Assembly (NCBI GenBank): GCA_032717465.1
Contig: CM064732.1
Location: 21,895,812-21,959,811 of the forward strand
DNA from: Coenobita brevimanus
Lineage: Eukaryota > Arthropoda > Malacostraca > Decapoda > Coenobitidae
Direction: 5' to 3'
DNA length: 64,000 bases
Shown here: one piece after another, positions 23,077-33,745 of the stretch
How the letters are laid out: every line of letters begins with the position of its first letter
Position numbering within the stretch: the first letter of the stretch is position 1
The notes under the pieces: generated by a model
The model's input: only the letters and a program-made list of their open reading frames with translations
Told to the model about the DNA's origin: nothing
Database searches by the model: none
Translations under genes and position numbers: made by a program

Positions 23077-24010
23077 ATGGAATCATCGGCCAGTTTAGTG
23101 TGGAATTATTTCTCAAGAGAAACAAATGCCTTGGCACAATGTAATCTGCTTAAGAAATCTTACCCAAAGTACGTAGTACAACATCACTTACAAATCATTT
23201 GAGATCAGTGCATTCAATACAGCACAATGAACTGACAGAGACTAAAGCAAGAAAAGGTTAGAAACAGAAAGTGGAAAGTGCTAAAATTCCTTTGCAACAA
23301 ATGAAATTTTCTGTTAAAAAAAAAAAAAAAAAAAGGAGAGAGGTGAGTCTATCGAAGTGTAAAGCTATGGGATGCTTCTCAAATTCTAAAGTGCTAGATA
23401 AGGGTATTGCAGAAATGTTAATTTTAGATGATTTACCATTCTCTCATGTTGAGGACCTAGGCTTTATGGGTTCGATGACTGAATCTGCCCCCAAGCACAA
23501 ACTAAAGCAGCGCAGGTTTTATGCATCACTCATTTGTGGTGATATTTATGATTCTGTGTCAGCTATTATTATGAGCTTTAGCTCATGATCTGAAATCTTG
23601 GGGAAAATAATCTTTCACAAATGATGCATGGTCTGACTCATCTGCAGGTGTGAGTCTCCTCAGTTTAACTGCCCATGCCATCGATGACGATTTTCAGAGT
23701 AAATTTAATACTGAGTGCAGAACCATTAAAGGAAAGGCACGCTGGTGAATATTTCTAAGGGAAGTTTGACCAAATGCTGGAAAACTGGAGCATCTTGGAT
23801 AATGATGTTCACTGTTCTACGAGATGCAGGAGCCAGTATGAAGAAAACACTATTCCTGTCAGGACATAGCAATCTTGACTGTGCAGTTCATAAGTTACAG
23901 ATAGTTGTGAAAAATGACAGCCTCACAGAAGGCAATTGGTAACACTGTTTCTAAATGTCGTGGCACTGCAAACCATTTTAACCACTCAACTGTTGCTCGA
24001 GATGAACTAA

Positions 24011-24063
<53 letters not shown>

Positions 24064-24226
24064 GGGCAGACTGCACCAACCAACCCTCAGTGTGATATAT
24101 GACACACCGACGAGGTGGAATAGCATTCTACATTATGCTCCAGCGTATTGGCCAGCTAAAGGAGTTACTGTGCTTGTATGCAGCTTTTAGCTCTAAAAAT
24201 CTAGAAGCTAAGTGACACTGAATGGG
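23077..24226 (+). pseudogene. hAT (ZBED-like) transposase, N-terminal half
   Basis: hAT transposases carry an N-terminal BED zinc finger, an RNase H-like core and a C-terminal dimerisation region. The frame opens MESSASLVWNYFSRETNA at 23077, the BED start. The finger is damaged: the second Cys position reads Leu and the His-rich half contains a stop. A later piece (about 23370-23588) has DKGIAEMLILDDLPFSHVED and LKQRRFYASLICGDIYDSV. About 23610-23700 reads [20 protein letters not shown], the start of the catalytic core. Further pieces read LRDAGASMKKTLFLSGHSNL (about 23815), NHFNHSTVARDELN and TRWNSILHY (about 24110). An (AC)n expansion at 24013-24061 and several shifts inactivate it. Confidence 0.8.
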
Positions 24227-25261
24227 TGTCACGGGGTTTTTAAAATATCACGGTAATTTTGAAATAAATGCTTAAATATTATTTAAATTGATAATAATAT
24301 TCAATAATATTGAAGAGCAGAGACAATGATTGTCTTGCTACATCAAGCAACGATTACTTTACGCTGGCTTAGCACGATTCTCTGAGAACGAGAATTTATA
24401 AACTTCCTCAATAGTACACAGCAGAGACTAATTACTCACAATTGCTTAATTACTGTACTGTTAGCCTCTGGAGAAAGTTACATCACCCCTGACAATAAAT
24501 AACTAATACTAATAATAATAACATCAGGTTCTTGTTGATGCATTAACTCCTGGCACAACGGATTTTAAGTTAATACAACAAGACTGGTCTAAGTACCAGT
24601 TATGAAAGCAAAAGTTTATGCAAGCTAGGAGCTATATGGAAAATAAGCTTAATTATGGAGAAATGAAACAAGAGTTTACTTACATTAAGCTCAAGAAAGG
24701 AACTGTTAAATTTATTAATCAAAAAAAATAAATTTAACGTTACAATTCAAATCAATTAAATGACACGCACTCACTCACTCACGCAATAGCTAAATACTTA
24801 CGCCTAGGGAAAAACACCTTAACTAAGCTCTTAAAACTACAAAATACACAAAAGAAATACCAGTCGATGAATGCTATGTATCACCACTAAGGTGGGAGTA
24901 CTGGGATTACTGAACTAGTGGAGCTTGGGGTGCTAGCTGACCTCTCCACTTCTGAGCACAGAACCTTTCTCCACCACAGCAAACACAAGACTAAGTCGTG
25001 GGAACAAAAGCGGAGCACTAGGCCGCATTTTTAACGGTCAAGTGCAAGCAGGGGCGAACAATAAAGAAAACAATAGTATCGCTCAGTACAGCCCTTAGTG
25101 ACGTGCATTAAATCGGTCACCTCTGAAACAGTGACGAATGTTTTGAAAAGTGTACCCCGAAATGGAGGGAGAAACGGTTAGCTGAGCGATACGCAGAGAG
25201 TTTTCCACTAATAGTTCGTGGCTTCTCACAAAAGGGAAATGTCGCGGCTTGATTCGTGACA
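24227..25261 (-). repeat. 3' LTR
   Basis: 1,035 bp. Compared by eye with the other LTR: about six substitutions and one 4-bp gap (CTAAG versus CTGCTTAAG near 24995). Just inside it lies a perfect 12-bp hairpin with a 3-nt loop at 25280-25306 (AAATTTTTTCCC/GGGAAAAAATTT). Confidence 0.95.
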
Positions 25262-25861
25262 TTACGCCCTTACAAAGTTAAATTTTTTCCCTATGGGAAA
25301 AAATTTGTGGATATATATATATATGTACACATCCTAAGTCATTCGCACAAGATTCACACTGTGGTGTGTGTGCTATCCTGCTACAGGAGAAAGTCGCAGT
25401 CGCCAGTGAGCGAAAAAAACTCGTATTTACGTTAATAGAAGCAAGCTTGAGGGAAAAACTCCGTGACGACGGTGAAAATCCTGTACTCAGGTCAAACTGA
25501 GCGAAAATTCGCTACATTTACACTGACAACTAATTGTTGTGTAGCGTGGTGTATGTAATACACGGTGTAGGTGTGACAGTTGTAGTGTAACTGTACCTAT
25601 GTGTAAAATGACATAGTAAATAATAACATGGCGACAACGAAGGCAGAGGAGAAGAGGCGGCAGCGTGCGGCAGACGATCAGCTGGCCCGCACAGCAAAAC
25701 TGCTACACCCATTGCTGAACCTGCAAAACCAATTAAGGTGGAGCATCAAAAATGTCAATGAGACAAAATTCTTATTATGTTACAATTACTCTCTCTGGCT
25801 AGCAGTCAGTACATGCTATGAAAAGTACACTCGAGGTCGCCATTAATTTTAGCACACGATT

Positions 25862-26813
25862 ATGGTCGGCAAGTTGAGAATCCCTGTGCAAACTCGGGTC
25901 TTCCATAGCCTCGAACTGCACACGGGTCCTCAACCTGTGCCTCAACCTACAGTACTTATATTAATATCGGGAAGCTGAGAATCCTTGTGCAAACTTGGGT
26001 CTTCCATAGCCTCAAGTCGCCTCTGCGGAGATCTCACTTCCCCCTTAACCTACAGTACAATACTTATATTAGTACCGGGAAGCTGAGAATCCTTGTGCAA
26101 ACTTGGGTCTTCCATAGCCTCAAGTCGCCACTGCGGAGTTCTCTCTCGAACTTCCCCCTTAACCTACAGTACATATATTAGTACCGGGAAGCTGAGAATC
26201 CTTGTGCAAACTTGGGTCTTCCATAGCCTCAAGTCGCCTCTACGGAGTTCTCTCTCGAACTTCCCCCTTAACCTACAGTACAGTACTTCTATTAGCACCG
26301 GGAAGCTGAGAATCCTTGTGCAAACTTGGGTCTTCCATAGCCTCAAGTCGCCTCTGCGGAGTTCTCACTTCCCCCTTAACCTACAGTACAATACTTATAT
26401 TAGTACCGGGAAGCTGAGAATCCTTGTGCAAACTTGGGTCTTCCATAGTCTCAAGTCGCCACTGCGGAGTTCTCTCTCGAACTTCCCCCTTAACCTACAG
26501 TACATATATTAGTACCGGGAAGCTGAGAATCTTTGTGCAAATTTGGGTCTTCCATAGCCTCAAGTCACCTCTACGGAGTTCTCTCTCGAACTTCCCCCTT
26601 AACCTACAGTACAGTACTTCTATTAGTACCGGGAAGCTGAGAATCCTTGTGCAAACTTGGGTCTTCCATAGCCTCAAGTCGCCTCTCAACTTCCCCCTTA
26701 ACCTACGGTACATATATTAGTACCGGGAAGCTGAGAATCCTTGTGCAAACTCGGGTCTTCCATAGCCTCGAGTCGCCTCTCAACTTCCCCCTTAACCTAC
26801 GGTACATAATATG
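25862..26813. repeat. ~100-115-bp minisatellite inside the LTR element
   Basis: Nine units, each with GGGAAGCTGAGAATCCTTGT and GGGTCTTCCATAGCCTCAAG. Unit starts lie near 25866, 25965, 26072, 26182, 26296, 26403, 26511, 26625 and 26722. Length varies through a GAGTTCTCTCTCGAAC segment that is present or absent. Neighbouring units are over 90 % alike, so the array is recent. The last residues and stop of the gag-containing frame lie in the final unit. Confidence 0.9.
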
Positions 26814-29118
26814 TATGTACAGGCCCTGGACATAATGTGTCCTGTGGGGCCAATGGGCGAGACGTCAGGTCTGCACTCACTTCACCACTACCCTGTCTCT
26901 CAACTGACTCAGAGATTACAGGTGTAGTTACAAATGGCACAGGAAGGGCATGTCCCTGATTAGTGGCGATACTTTGGCACACACTGCAAGATCGGACAAA
27001 ACTATCTATGTCCCGTCCCATCCCTGGCCAGAAAAAGTCAGCTCGGATACGGCCCTGGGTCTTCCTTTTGCCCATGTGACCCCCTGAGACTGAACAATGA
27101 CCCCATTGTAACACTGCTGGGCGGTACTTGGCGGGAACGACAAACTGCAGTCGAACCTCGCCCTCGGGTGTTCGTGACTCACGGTAGAGCCGTCCTTGTT
27201 TACTAAGGAACTTGGCTCGACCTCCCCGTGAATACTTTATCACTCGACCCTTTTGTTTGTTCCGCACGGTAGCAAGTGTCGGGTCAGAATGTTGTTCTTG
27301 TACAAGTTGACTACACATCAGATCTTGCGGCAATTCAATGATCACTGGGGTGACACAGTCTGGAGCCTCAGCCATGGCTCGTGTTACCGCAGCAGCCGAG
27401 GTCTGAGTAGCGTCATCGGAGCAACTATCCTTGACTCCATTAATATTGCCTACTATAAAGTCAAATAGAGGCTCTGGCATGACAACTGCAAGTGTCGTAC
27501 CAGTATAAAATGGAGATGCCACCTGGATACATGCCTCAGGGAACAATCTCACTGATCCATCAATAAGCTTTGCATGGATCTGTCGACCTGTATACTGCTC
27601 AGGCCGAACTAGACTCTGCTTAACAGAGCAACCTGAGGAACCATTGTCTCTCAGGACCTTCACAGGAATGTCTCCCACAAACCCTGGCTGAACAAGGAAG
27701 GTACTGTCACCTGTGGGAGGGCCTGTGGAGGAAGCAGCTAGCCACTCATGAGGCTGCTGAATTGATGTGGCAAACATTGTGCCTTGAGGGTTATATTGGG
27801 AAGATGGAACATTGGCCATCTGTGGAGGGGGGTTCACTGTCACTGTGGGACTTGTGAACTGTGGGGAAGTACCCACACTGGTAGGGACGTGACCACCAGG
27901 CTGCTGCTGAGGAATGAAGGCTGCATTCGCTTCCTGCCTCTTTTGAGCTGGTGGTGGAAAAGTTTGTCCCGATGGTCGGTTGCGTGGCTGATACTGCTGC
28001 TGGTTAGGGTACTTATTGTACCGCTTCCACTCAGGTTTCTGAGTGTTTTGCCCCTGGTCCTTCTGTGGTTTGCTTGGACCTTGACCATTACTCTGAGAAC
28101 GGCCTTGGTGCTGGGATTCAGTCTGAGACGGCTTCCCAGACTTGGCAGTATCTTTTCTGCTCCAGGTGTTTTGCTTACGAGCTTGATACCCGTATGCAGT
28201 AAAGAATGCATCAGCCTTTTCTGCCATTTGGCTGGCATCTTTCACCTGGCAGATCTTAAGCTGTGCTATGAGCTCAGCAGGCCACGACCTCTCTAGCTGT
28301 GTACGCAGCATAAGGTCAATTATCCCCTCACGCGTGGAAGGAGTTTCATCTTTCTCCATCCACTCATTTAAGTAAGCTGTGAGACGATCAAGGAACTGAA
28401 CAGCTGTCTCCTTGTCTTGGAGACGAGCTCGCATGAACTGAACTTTGGCGTTGTCTACTGTGAGACCATACGCCTTAATGAGTGCAGCTTTCATCATCTC
28501 ATATGTGAGATTGTCTCCACGAATTCTGTGGAGAATATCGAGGGCAGGGCCCTCAAATAGGCTAAGAAACTGAAGCCGCTTAGCTGCCTCATCCAGTTGA
28601 TATAAGTCTGCCATGTCCTCAAAACGAGCTATGTACGGCTCGATTCGCTCGCTTTCCTTGTATGAAGGAAGCTTGATGCGTGGGGTCGCCAGGACATGTG
28701 CAGGAAGAACGCTCGTGGAGCTTTGACCAACTGCACCAGACGTGTCTGAAGCCAAGGAATCTCGCTTGAGCTTCAGCACTTCAAGTTCATGTTTTTCGCG
28801 TGCCTCACGTTCGGCACGTTCGTGCTCTCGCTCTCTGTCTCGTTGTTCACGCTCGTATTCGCGCTGTTCTCGCTCGTGTTCGCGCTGTTGTCGCTCTTTT
28901 TCTAACTCGAGCTCGCGTTGTTTCTGCTCGTGTTCGCGCTGTTCTCGCTCGTATTCGCGCTGTTCTCGCTCGTATTCGCGCTGAATCTTACGCTCTTCAC
29001 GGGCATCATTCTCGCGCTGCTGCTCCTGATTATGCCGTGAGAGTATATACTCTTTAATTTCGGTTGGGTCCGAAAGACCCATTTCTTTGGCTTCCTGTAA
29101 AAATACAGTAGTAGCCAT
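26797..29118 (-). CDS. Gag-protease-integrase zinc finger polyprotein, truncated pol
   Basis: 773 residues, uninterrupted. Residues 30-118 are a highly charged coiled coil of E-R-E-Q-R-E-Y repeats. About 145-315 resembles a retrotransposon capsid (ATPRIKLPSYKESE, then FLSLFEGPALDILHRI). About 316-440 is Q/P/K-rich with no CCHC knuckle. About 470-560 is aspartic-protease-like, but the usual D-T/S-G reads D-N-G (491-493, in KVLRDNGSSG); FIVGNING closes it. Integrase HHCC zinc-binding follows at His674, His681, Cys711 and Cys714 with FFWPGMGRDI. The integrase core, RT and RNase H are missing; ADLTSRP near 749 may be an RNase H remnant. Protease followed directly by integrase recalls the Gmr1-like Ty3/gypsy order. 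The start MATTVFLQEA lies about 400 bp after the 5' LTR. Confidence 0.8.
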   Translation of the reverse strand: MATTVFLQEAKEMGLSDPTEIKEYILSRHNQEQQRENDAREERKIQREYEREQREYEREQREHEQKQRELELEKERQQREHEREQREYEREQRDREREHERAEREAREKHELEVLKLKRDSLASDTSGAVGQSSTSVLPAHVLATPRIKLPSYKESERIEPYIARFEDMADLYQLDEAAKRLQFLSLFEGPALDILHRIRGDNLTYEMMKAALIKAYGLTVDNAKVQFMRARLQDKETAVQFLDRLTAYLNEWMEKDETPSTREGIIDLMLRTQLERSWPAELIAQLKICQVKDASQMAEKADAFFTAYGYQARKQNTWSRKDTAKSGKPSQTESQHQGRSQSNGQGPSKPQKDQGQNTQKPEWKRYNKYPNQQQYQPRNRPSGQTFPPPAQKRQEANAAFIPQQQPGGHVPTSVGTSPQFTSPTVTVNPPPQMANVPSSQYNPQGTMFATSIQQPHEWLAASSTGPPTGDSTFLVQPGFVGDIPVKVLRDNGSSGCSVKQSLVRPEQYTGRQIHAKLIDGSVRLFPEACIQVASPFYTGTTLAVVMPEPLFDFIVGNINGVKDSCSDDATQTSAAAVTRAMAEAPDCVTPVIIELPQDLMCSQLVQEQHSDPTLATVRNKQKGRVIKYSRGGRAKFLSKQGRLYRESRTPEGEVRLQFVVPAKYRPAVLQWGHCSVSGGHMGKRKTQGRIRADFFWPGMGRDIDSFVRSCSVCQSIATNQGHALPVPFVTTPVISESVERQGSGEVSADLTSRPLAPQDTLCPGPVHTYYVP

Positions 29119-29501
29119 TTCGCTAATTTATTAAGCAAACCGAAACTGAGTACTGACTGCTTAGCGACGAATACTAATGACACAAGTAAAGAGTACAGGC
29201 ACAAGCTAGTGGTGACCAGTCTTATCCAGTTAACTGGCAAAGAATAAATCAAAAATGTAAATGACTGGGAAGACTCAATAATAAACACAATGGGTACGCT
29301 GACTTCCCAGAAGCGAATAAAATCGTGTGGCGTTACCAAGAATAAACTAGAGTTAAGTACTCTATTGATTAATAAAGCAAAAATTCACTTGCTAAATCAA
29401 CGGTAACCACCAATAAACTTGTGCCTATAAACTTTAATAATACCTAAATATGAATGAGTGAGCACTATCTCGTGAATAGCTTTAGAGCTAGGAGTTAATA
29501 T

Positions 29502-29519
29502 CCTGGAATGAGGTCGCCA
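29502..29519 (-). promoter_or_regulatory. Putative tRNA primer-binding site
   Basis: Two bases inside the 5' LTR, the minus strand reads TGGCGACCTCATTCCAGG. The leading TGG is complementary to a tRNA CCA end. I cannot name the tRNA without a search. Confidence 0.5.
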
Positions 29520-29521
29520 AT

Positions 29522-30560
29522 TGTCACGGGGTTTTTATAATATCACGGTAATTTTGAAATAAATGCTTAAATATTATTTAAATTGATAATAATATTCAAT
29601 AATATTGAAGAGCAGAGACAATGATTGTCTTGCTACATCAAGCAACGATTACTTTACGCTGGCTTAGCACGATTCTCTGAGAACGAGAATTTATAAACTT
29701 CCTCAACAGTACACAGCAGAGACTAATTACTCACAATTGCTTAATTACTGTACTGTTAGCCTCTGGAGAAAGTTACATCACCCCTGACAATAAATAACTA
29801 ATACTAATAATAATAACATCAGGTTCTTGCTGATGCATTAACTCCTGGCACAACGGATTTTAAGTTAATACAACAAGACTGGTCTAAGTACCAGTTATGA
29901 AAGCAAAAGTTTATGCAAGCTAGGAGCTATATGGAAAATAAGCTTAATTATGGAGAAATGAAACAAGAGTTTACTTACATTAAGCTCAAGAAAGGAACTG
30001 TTAAATTTATTAATCAAAAAAAATAAATTTAACGTTACAATTCAAATCAATTAAATGAGACGCACTCACTCACTCACGCAATAGCTAAATACTTACGCCT
30101 AGGGAAAAACACCTTAACTAAGCTCTTAAAACTACAAAATACACAAAAGAAATACCAGTCGATGAATGCTATGTATCACCACTAAGGTGGGAGTACTGGG
30201 ATTACTGAACTAGTGGAGCTTGGGGTGCTAGCTGACCTCTCCACTTCTGAGCACAGAACCTTTCTCCGTCACAGCAAACACAAGACTGCTTAAGTCGTGG
30301 GAACAAAAGCGGAGCACTAGGCCGCATTTTTAACGGTCAAGTGCAAGCAGGGGCGAACAATAAAGAAAACAATAGTATCGCTCAGTACAGCCCTTAGTGA
30401 CGTGCATTAAATCGGTCACCTCTGAAACAGTGACGAATGTTTTGAAAAGTGTACCCCGAAATGGAGGGAGAAACGGTTAGCTGAGCGATACGCAGAGAGT
30501 TTTCCACTAATAGTTCGTGGCTTCTCACAAAAGGGAAATGTCGCGGCTTGATTCGTGACA
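29522..30560 (-). repeat. 5' LTR
   Basis: 1,039 bp, TG...CA-bounded within the inverted pair TGTCACG/CGTGACA. It is expected to hold the promoter and polyadenylation signal; I could not pick out a clear TATA box. Confidence 0.95.
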
Positions 30561-30565
30561 ATGGG

Positions 30566-31398
30566 CCATCTTCTCCAACTGTGTGAGAACACTGACGCCA
30601 TATAAGAAAATTACAAGACGATTGAGTGCATCTATAGCTTCTGTTTAGTGTGATACATCTCATCATATCTTTGAAAAATGCCTCGGAATTAGACTCATAA
30701 TCTGCTTCAGACGATACTGATACTGAGTCTTCTTTGGATCGAGGTATTTGGACATTGAAACAAACAATGGGAAACGAAGTTGAGAATATGTTTGGTGGGT
30801 TAGGAAGTAATGAATTTTACGTAGCAGCAAGGTACAAAAGTAAGTTTTTCTCATCACATATGGTAAGCTGCATTCAATCTACAGTTGGATGTCTTTGATG
30901 ATATAACTGCAATGAAAGTGACTGAAACCGAACTTTCTGAAGTTACTGAACACAGACTTTACAGACGCAGAAGCACTCACAGAACCATCCAGTGAACGAC
31001 AGAAAGATGATCAACAAGCCACTAGCAGCAGAGCATCACTGGATGAAACACTAAATTTACTAGTGGCATCCAGTCGTGATGATGAAGTAGAACCTGATGC
31101 ATAGAAATCATCAATGAAGATGGTGAAGAGGTACCACAAGGAAAAAAGACTGACAGCAAGCGTTAGTAGTGTAGAACGATGGAAAGAAAAGAGTGCAGAA
31201 TATCCCACTTTAGGCCGACTTGCGAGGTGGTTCCTTGTCAGTCCTCCAGGCAGTGGTCCAAGTGAACAGTTACTCAGTGGTGCAGGCATTACATATGATG
31301 AAAAACTTAACAGAGTCAAAGGAGAAACAGCAGAAAAAGTGTTGTTCCTTGAGTATAATCTTCCTCTCTTAAAATTTAATAAAGCAGCCAAAAGGTAG
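30566..31398 (+). pseudogene. hAT (ZBED-like) transposase, C-terminal half
   Basis: Removing the LTR element and one ATGGG copy rejoins the frame at D-T-E-W followed by AIFSNCVRTLTPYKKITRRL. Several stops occur between 30650 and 30980. The C-terminal dimerisation (hATC) region is well preserved from about 31114-31398: ERWKEKSAEYPTLGRLARWF, LVSPPGSGPSEQLLSGAG and KGETAEKVLFLEYNLPLLKF. hATC mediates dimerisation of the transposase. The gene was probably already inactive before or soon after the LTR insertion. Confidence 0.85.
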
Positions 31399-31651
31399 CT
31401 AATGCTCACCTGAGAAGAACAGTTCCTCTAGCCATTTTCCAAAGGATGGACGTTGGAGAAAGTGGTTGGTGGGATTCATGACGAGTTGGGTCGCCTTCCC
31501 GCATCCTGGTAACACATGATTGATTAATGTTGCTGAAACTCGTCTAGGGAAAAACTCGCTTCCGATGCGCGGATGTTAAATTTTTCACATCTGCATCCAC
31601 ATCCTCATCCGCAAATGTCAAAAACTGGCATCTGATGCATCACAAGATCAG

Positions 31652-32079
31652 AGGTCTCTGGCACAATGAATGAGTTTGTCCTGATAAAAACAGCCTTTCG
31701 TTTGAGACTTCATTCTTTGGCTTCTACGCATGCACATGCAACCTGCCAACCTGTATATCTGTCTAACACATTGAAACTCATAAGTTGTGCAGGTTTTACT
31801 TAACATTTTTCAGACCTTGTGAGGCAGATAAATTTTGCTGAAAAAGACTATAAAGTGTTTTATAAGTGGTGCTAGAAACCCTTTTCAAGTTCACGGGATT
31901 CTGCCTATAGCACACAGGCTGAAAGTGATTAAAAAAGAAAAAAGTGGTGAAAAATTTGCAGACATCTAGGGCCGTATTCCAAACGCGAGATCGCGAAAGG
32001 ATAGATAAGTCCCAGTTTCTGACATCTTTAAAGGCTTGATGGAAAATCGACCCTTACGTCTGCTTGCCTAGACAGCCAG
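31652..32079. other. No recognisable feature
   Basis: Unassigned sequence between the hAT right end and degenerate tandem DNA. Confidence 0.5.
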
Positions 32080-32540
32080 ATAAGTTGGGTGAAACAGATC
32101 AGTGAATAGGGGAAGACAGGTGAGTGAGAAACGTGTGACAAGTAAACGAGGAGGGCGAGGTAGGTAATTGAATTGGATGAAGAAAGTTAGTAGGTGGGGC
32201 AGGTGAATGTAAACCATGAGACAGGTCAGCGAGCAAAGTAAGGCAGAACACAAAGCAGGATGAGGCAGATGAGTGAGCAAAATGAGGCATGTGAGAGAGT
32301 AGGGTATGGGTAGTAAATGACTATGATGAGGCAGTTGAGCGTGTAGGGTGAAGCAGATTAGCCAGCAGGGTGAAGCAAGTGAGCAAGCAGTTAGCAGGTG
32401 AGAGAAAAGGGTGAGACGGGTGAGCGGGCAGAGTGAGACAAATGAGTGACAAGTGGGGCAAGCGAACGAGTAGGGCGAGTCAGATGAGCGAGTAGGATGA
32501 TCAGGTAAGCGAAGCCGGTGAGTAGGAGACAGGTACTGGG
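32080..32540. repeat. Degenerate ~22-bp tandem repeat
   Basis: Loose units around GTGAGCGAGTAGGGTGAGGC recur throughout with high divergence. It is an old, decayed minisatellite with no coding signal. Confidence 0.65.
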
Positions 32541-32596
32541 CTTTTCTCGTTTAAAGAGATACATATGGAGTGAGGTGCTTTCAGCCTGAAGGAAAC

Positions 32597-32690
32597 ATCG
32601 ATTCACTGTGCAGGACGACCCACCAGGAACGGTTGCTTGCCTGTGGTTATTGGATCATACTAAGCCAGATAGACCGGGGTAGAGCAACAG
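32597..32690. repeat. Short interspersed repeat, copy 1
   Basis: Shares blocks with 63506-63610: GAAACATCGATTCACT, ACGGTTGCTTGCCTGTGGTT and AGACCGGGGTAGAGCAAC against related versions there. Possibly SINE-derived; the class is not determined. Confidence 0.5.
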
Positions 32691-32989
32691 CAACATCAAT
32701 GAGATACATAAATTCCTGTCGGAAACTTGAAGCTTGCAAATTTCTTCAGGATTTATATTCTAACCCTTTTGCAGCAATATTGTGTTTCTCATTATATTCT
32801 TGGCACCACAAGACGATTGTATTAAGCTTGGGAGATTGAGTGTTCGAATTACAGAGGATGGATAATAGATTTCGTTAGCATCCTCACTACTTGATACCTT
32901 TCCCACTTAAAGTTTTCTCTTGGTAACCTGATTAATATGAAGAGGACGTCACTATAAAAAAAAGTAGTAAAGAACGCGACTCAAAGTCC

Positions 32990-33440
32990 GAATTCAGTGT
33001 AAACGACGTCAGTGATGTCAGTGAACACAATGGCAGGGAAGGTAAGAACTACGTTAGTGATTACGATGTCAGTGAATATTGTAACAATGATGTCACTGAA
33101 AACGAAGATAGTGATGTAGCTGACACGATATTAGTGATGTCAGTGAAAACAGTCAGTGAATGCCATGTCAATGATGTCAGTAGCGTCAGTAAATGCAGTG
33201 TCAGTGATGCCGGTAAAAACGATGTTAGTGAGGTCACTGATGTCAGTAATTACAATGTAAAAGAAGATGATGTCAGTATTGTCGGTGATGTCAGTAAACA
33301 CAATGAGAGTGAATACAATGCCAGTTATGTCAGTAAATGCCGTTTCAGTAAATACAAAGTCACAGGTGTCAGTGAATTGATATCAGTAAATACAGTGTCG
33401 GTGATGTCAGTGAATCCGATGTCAGTAAATATGACAAACC
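32990..33440. repeat. GATGTCAGT minisatellite
   Basis: The 9-mer GATGTCAGT recurs dozens of times in compound units of 12-24 bp (for example GATGTCAGTGAATACAAT). Because most spacings are multiples of three, an open frame rich in D-V-S persists (33134-33586). I treat it as a repeat artefact. Confidence 0.8.
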
Positions 33441-33589
33441 TTGGTGGAAAAAAAATGAGACAGTGGAGGCCGGAAGTAAAGCAATGGTGTTATGTAGTCA
33501 ATCCAACCGGGAGAAGCCCCAAGGCAGAAAACCCAAGTATGGAGAAAGGCAGGGGCGGGAAGGAAGAAAATCCTGGTATGCAGTGAGAG

Positions 33590-33745
33590 TTAGGAAGAAA
33601 AAAAATCTAGGCAGGTAGTAAGGCAGAGTCGTGAAAAGCAGTCTGGTAGGCAGTAAGGCAGGGTTAAGAAGGTAGAAAGTATAGGCTGGTAGTGACGCAG
33701 ACAGAAAATCAAAGTTGGCAGGGAGGAAAAGTGAGACAAGTAGAA
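33590..33745. repeat. AGGCAG-type degenerate repeat, left part
   Basis: GGTAGTAAGGCAGAGT-like units. The same sequence style resumes at 36968 on the far side of the inserted element. Confidence 0.6.

Larger units (their letters stand above)
24227..30560 (-). mobile_element. LTR retrotransposon (Ty3/gypsy-like), internally deleted and young
   Basis: 6,334 bp with direct LTRs starting TGTCAC and ending GTGACA, flanked by the 5-bp duplication ATGGG (24222-24226 and 30561-30565). It is minus-oriented: the 5' LTR is 29522-30560 and the 3' LTR 24227-25261. One open frame covers gag, protease-like and integrase zinc-binding regions. I found no RT palm (YxDD), RNase H core or integrase DDE core. A minisatellite fills most of the 3' region. 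It therefore depends on another element for replication, yet LTR similarity says it moved recently. Confidence 0.9.
22524..31644 (+). mobile_element. hAT transposon (BED-finger type), split by an LTR retrotransposon
   Basis: Flanked by a 7-bp direct repeat AGATCAG (22517-22523 and 31645-31651; the eighth base differs). The ends carry GTGATGGATG (left) and, read inward from the right, GTGATGCATCAG. CATCCGCATCCACATC-like subterminal repeats lie at both ends (about 22540-22610 and 31560-31610). After removing the LTR insertion and one duplication, the element is about 2.8 kb, a normal hAT size. The transposase is degraded. Confidence 0.8.

Noticed and set aside
25862..26813. CRISPR-like array
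   Set aside because: Units are over 95 bp with no unique spacers and no cas genes; it is a minisatellite inside an LTR retrotransposon.
28742..29057. Ser/Arg-rich plus-strand frame
   Set aside because: It is the antisense of the Gag coiled coil (E-R-E-Q-R-E-Y repeats), which accounts for its regularity.
33134..33586. 150-residue D-V-S-rich open frame as a possible secreted repeat protein
   Set aside because: It starts inside the GATGTCAGT minisatellite, lacks a signal peptide, and its tail runs into unrelated repeat sequence.
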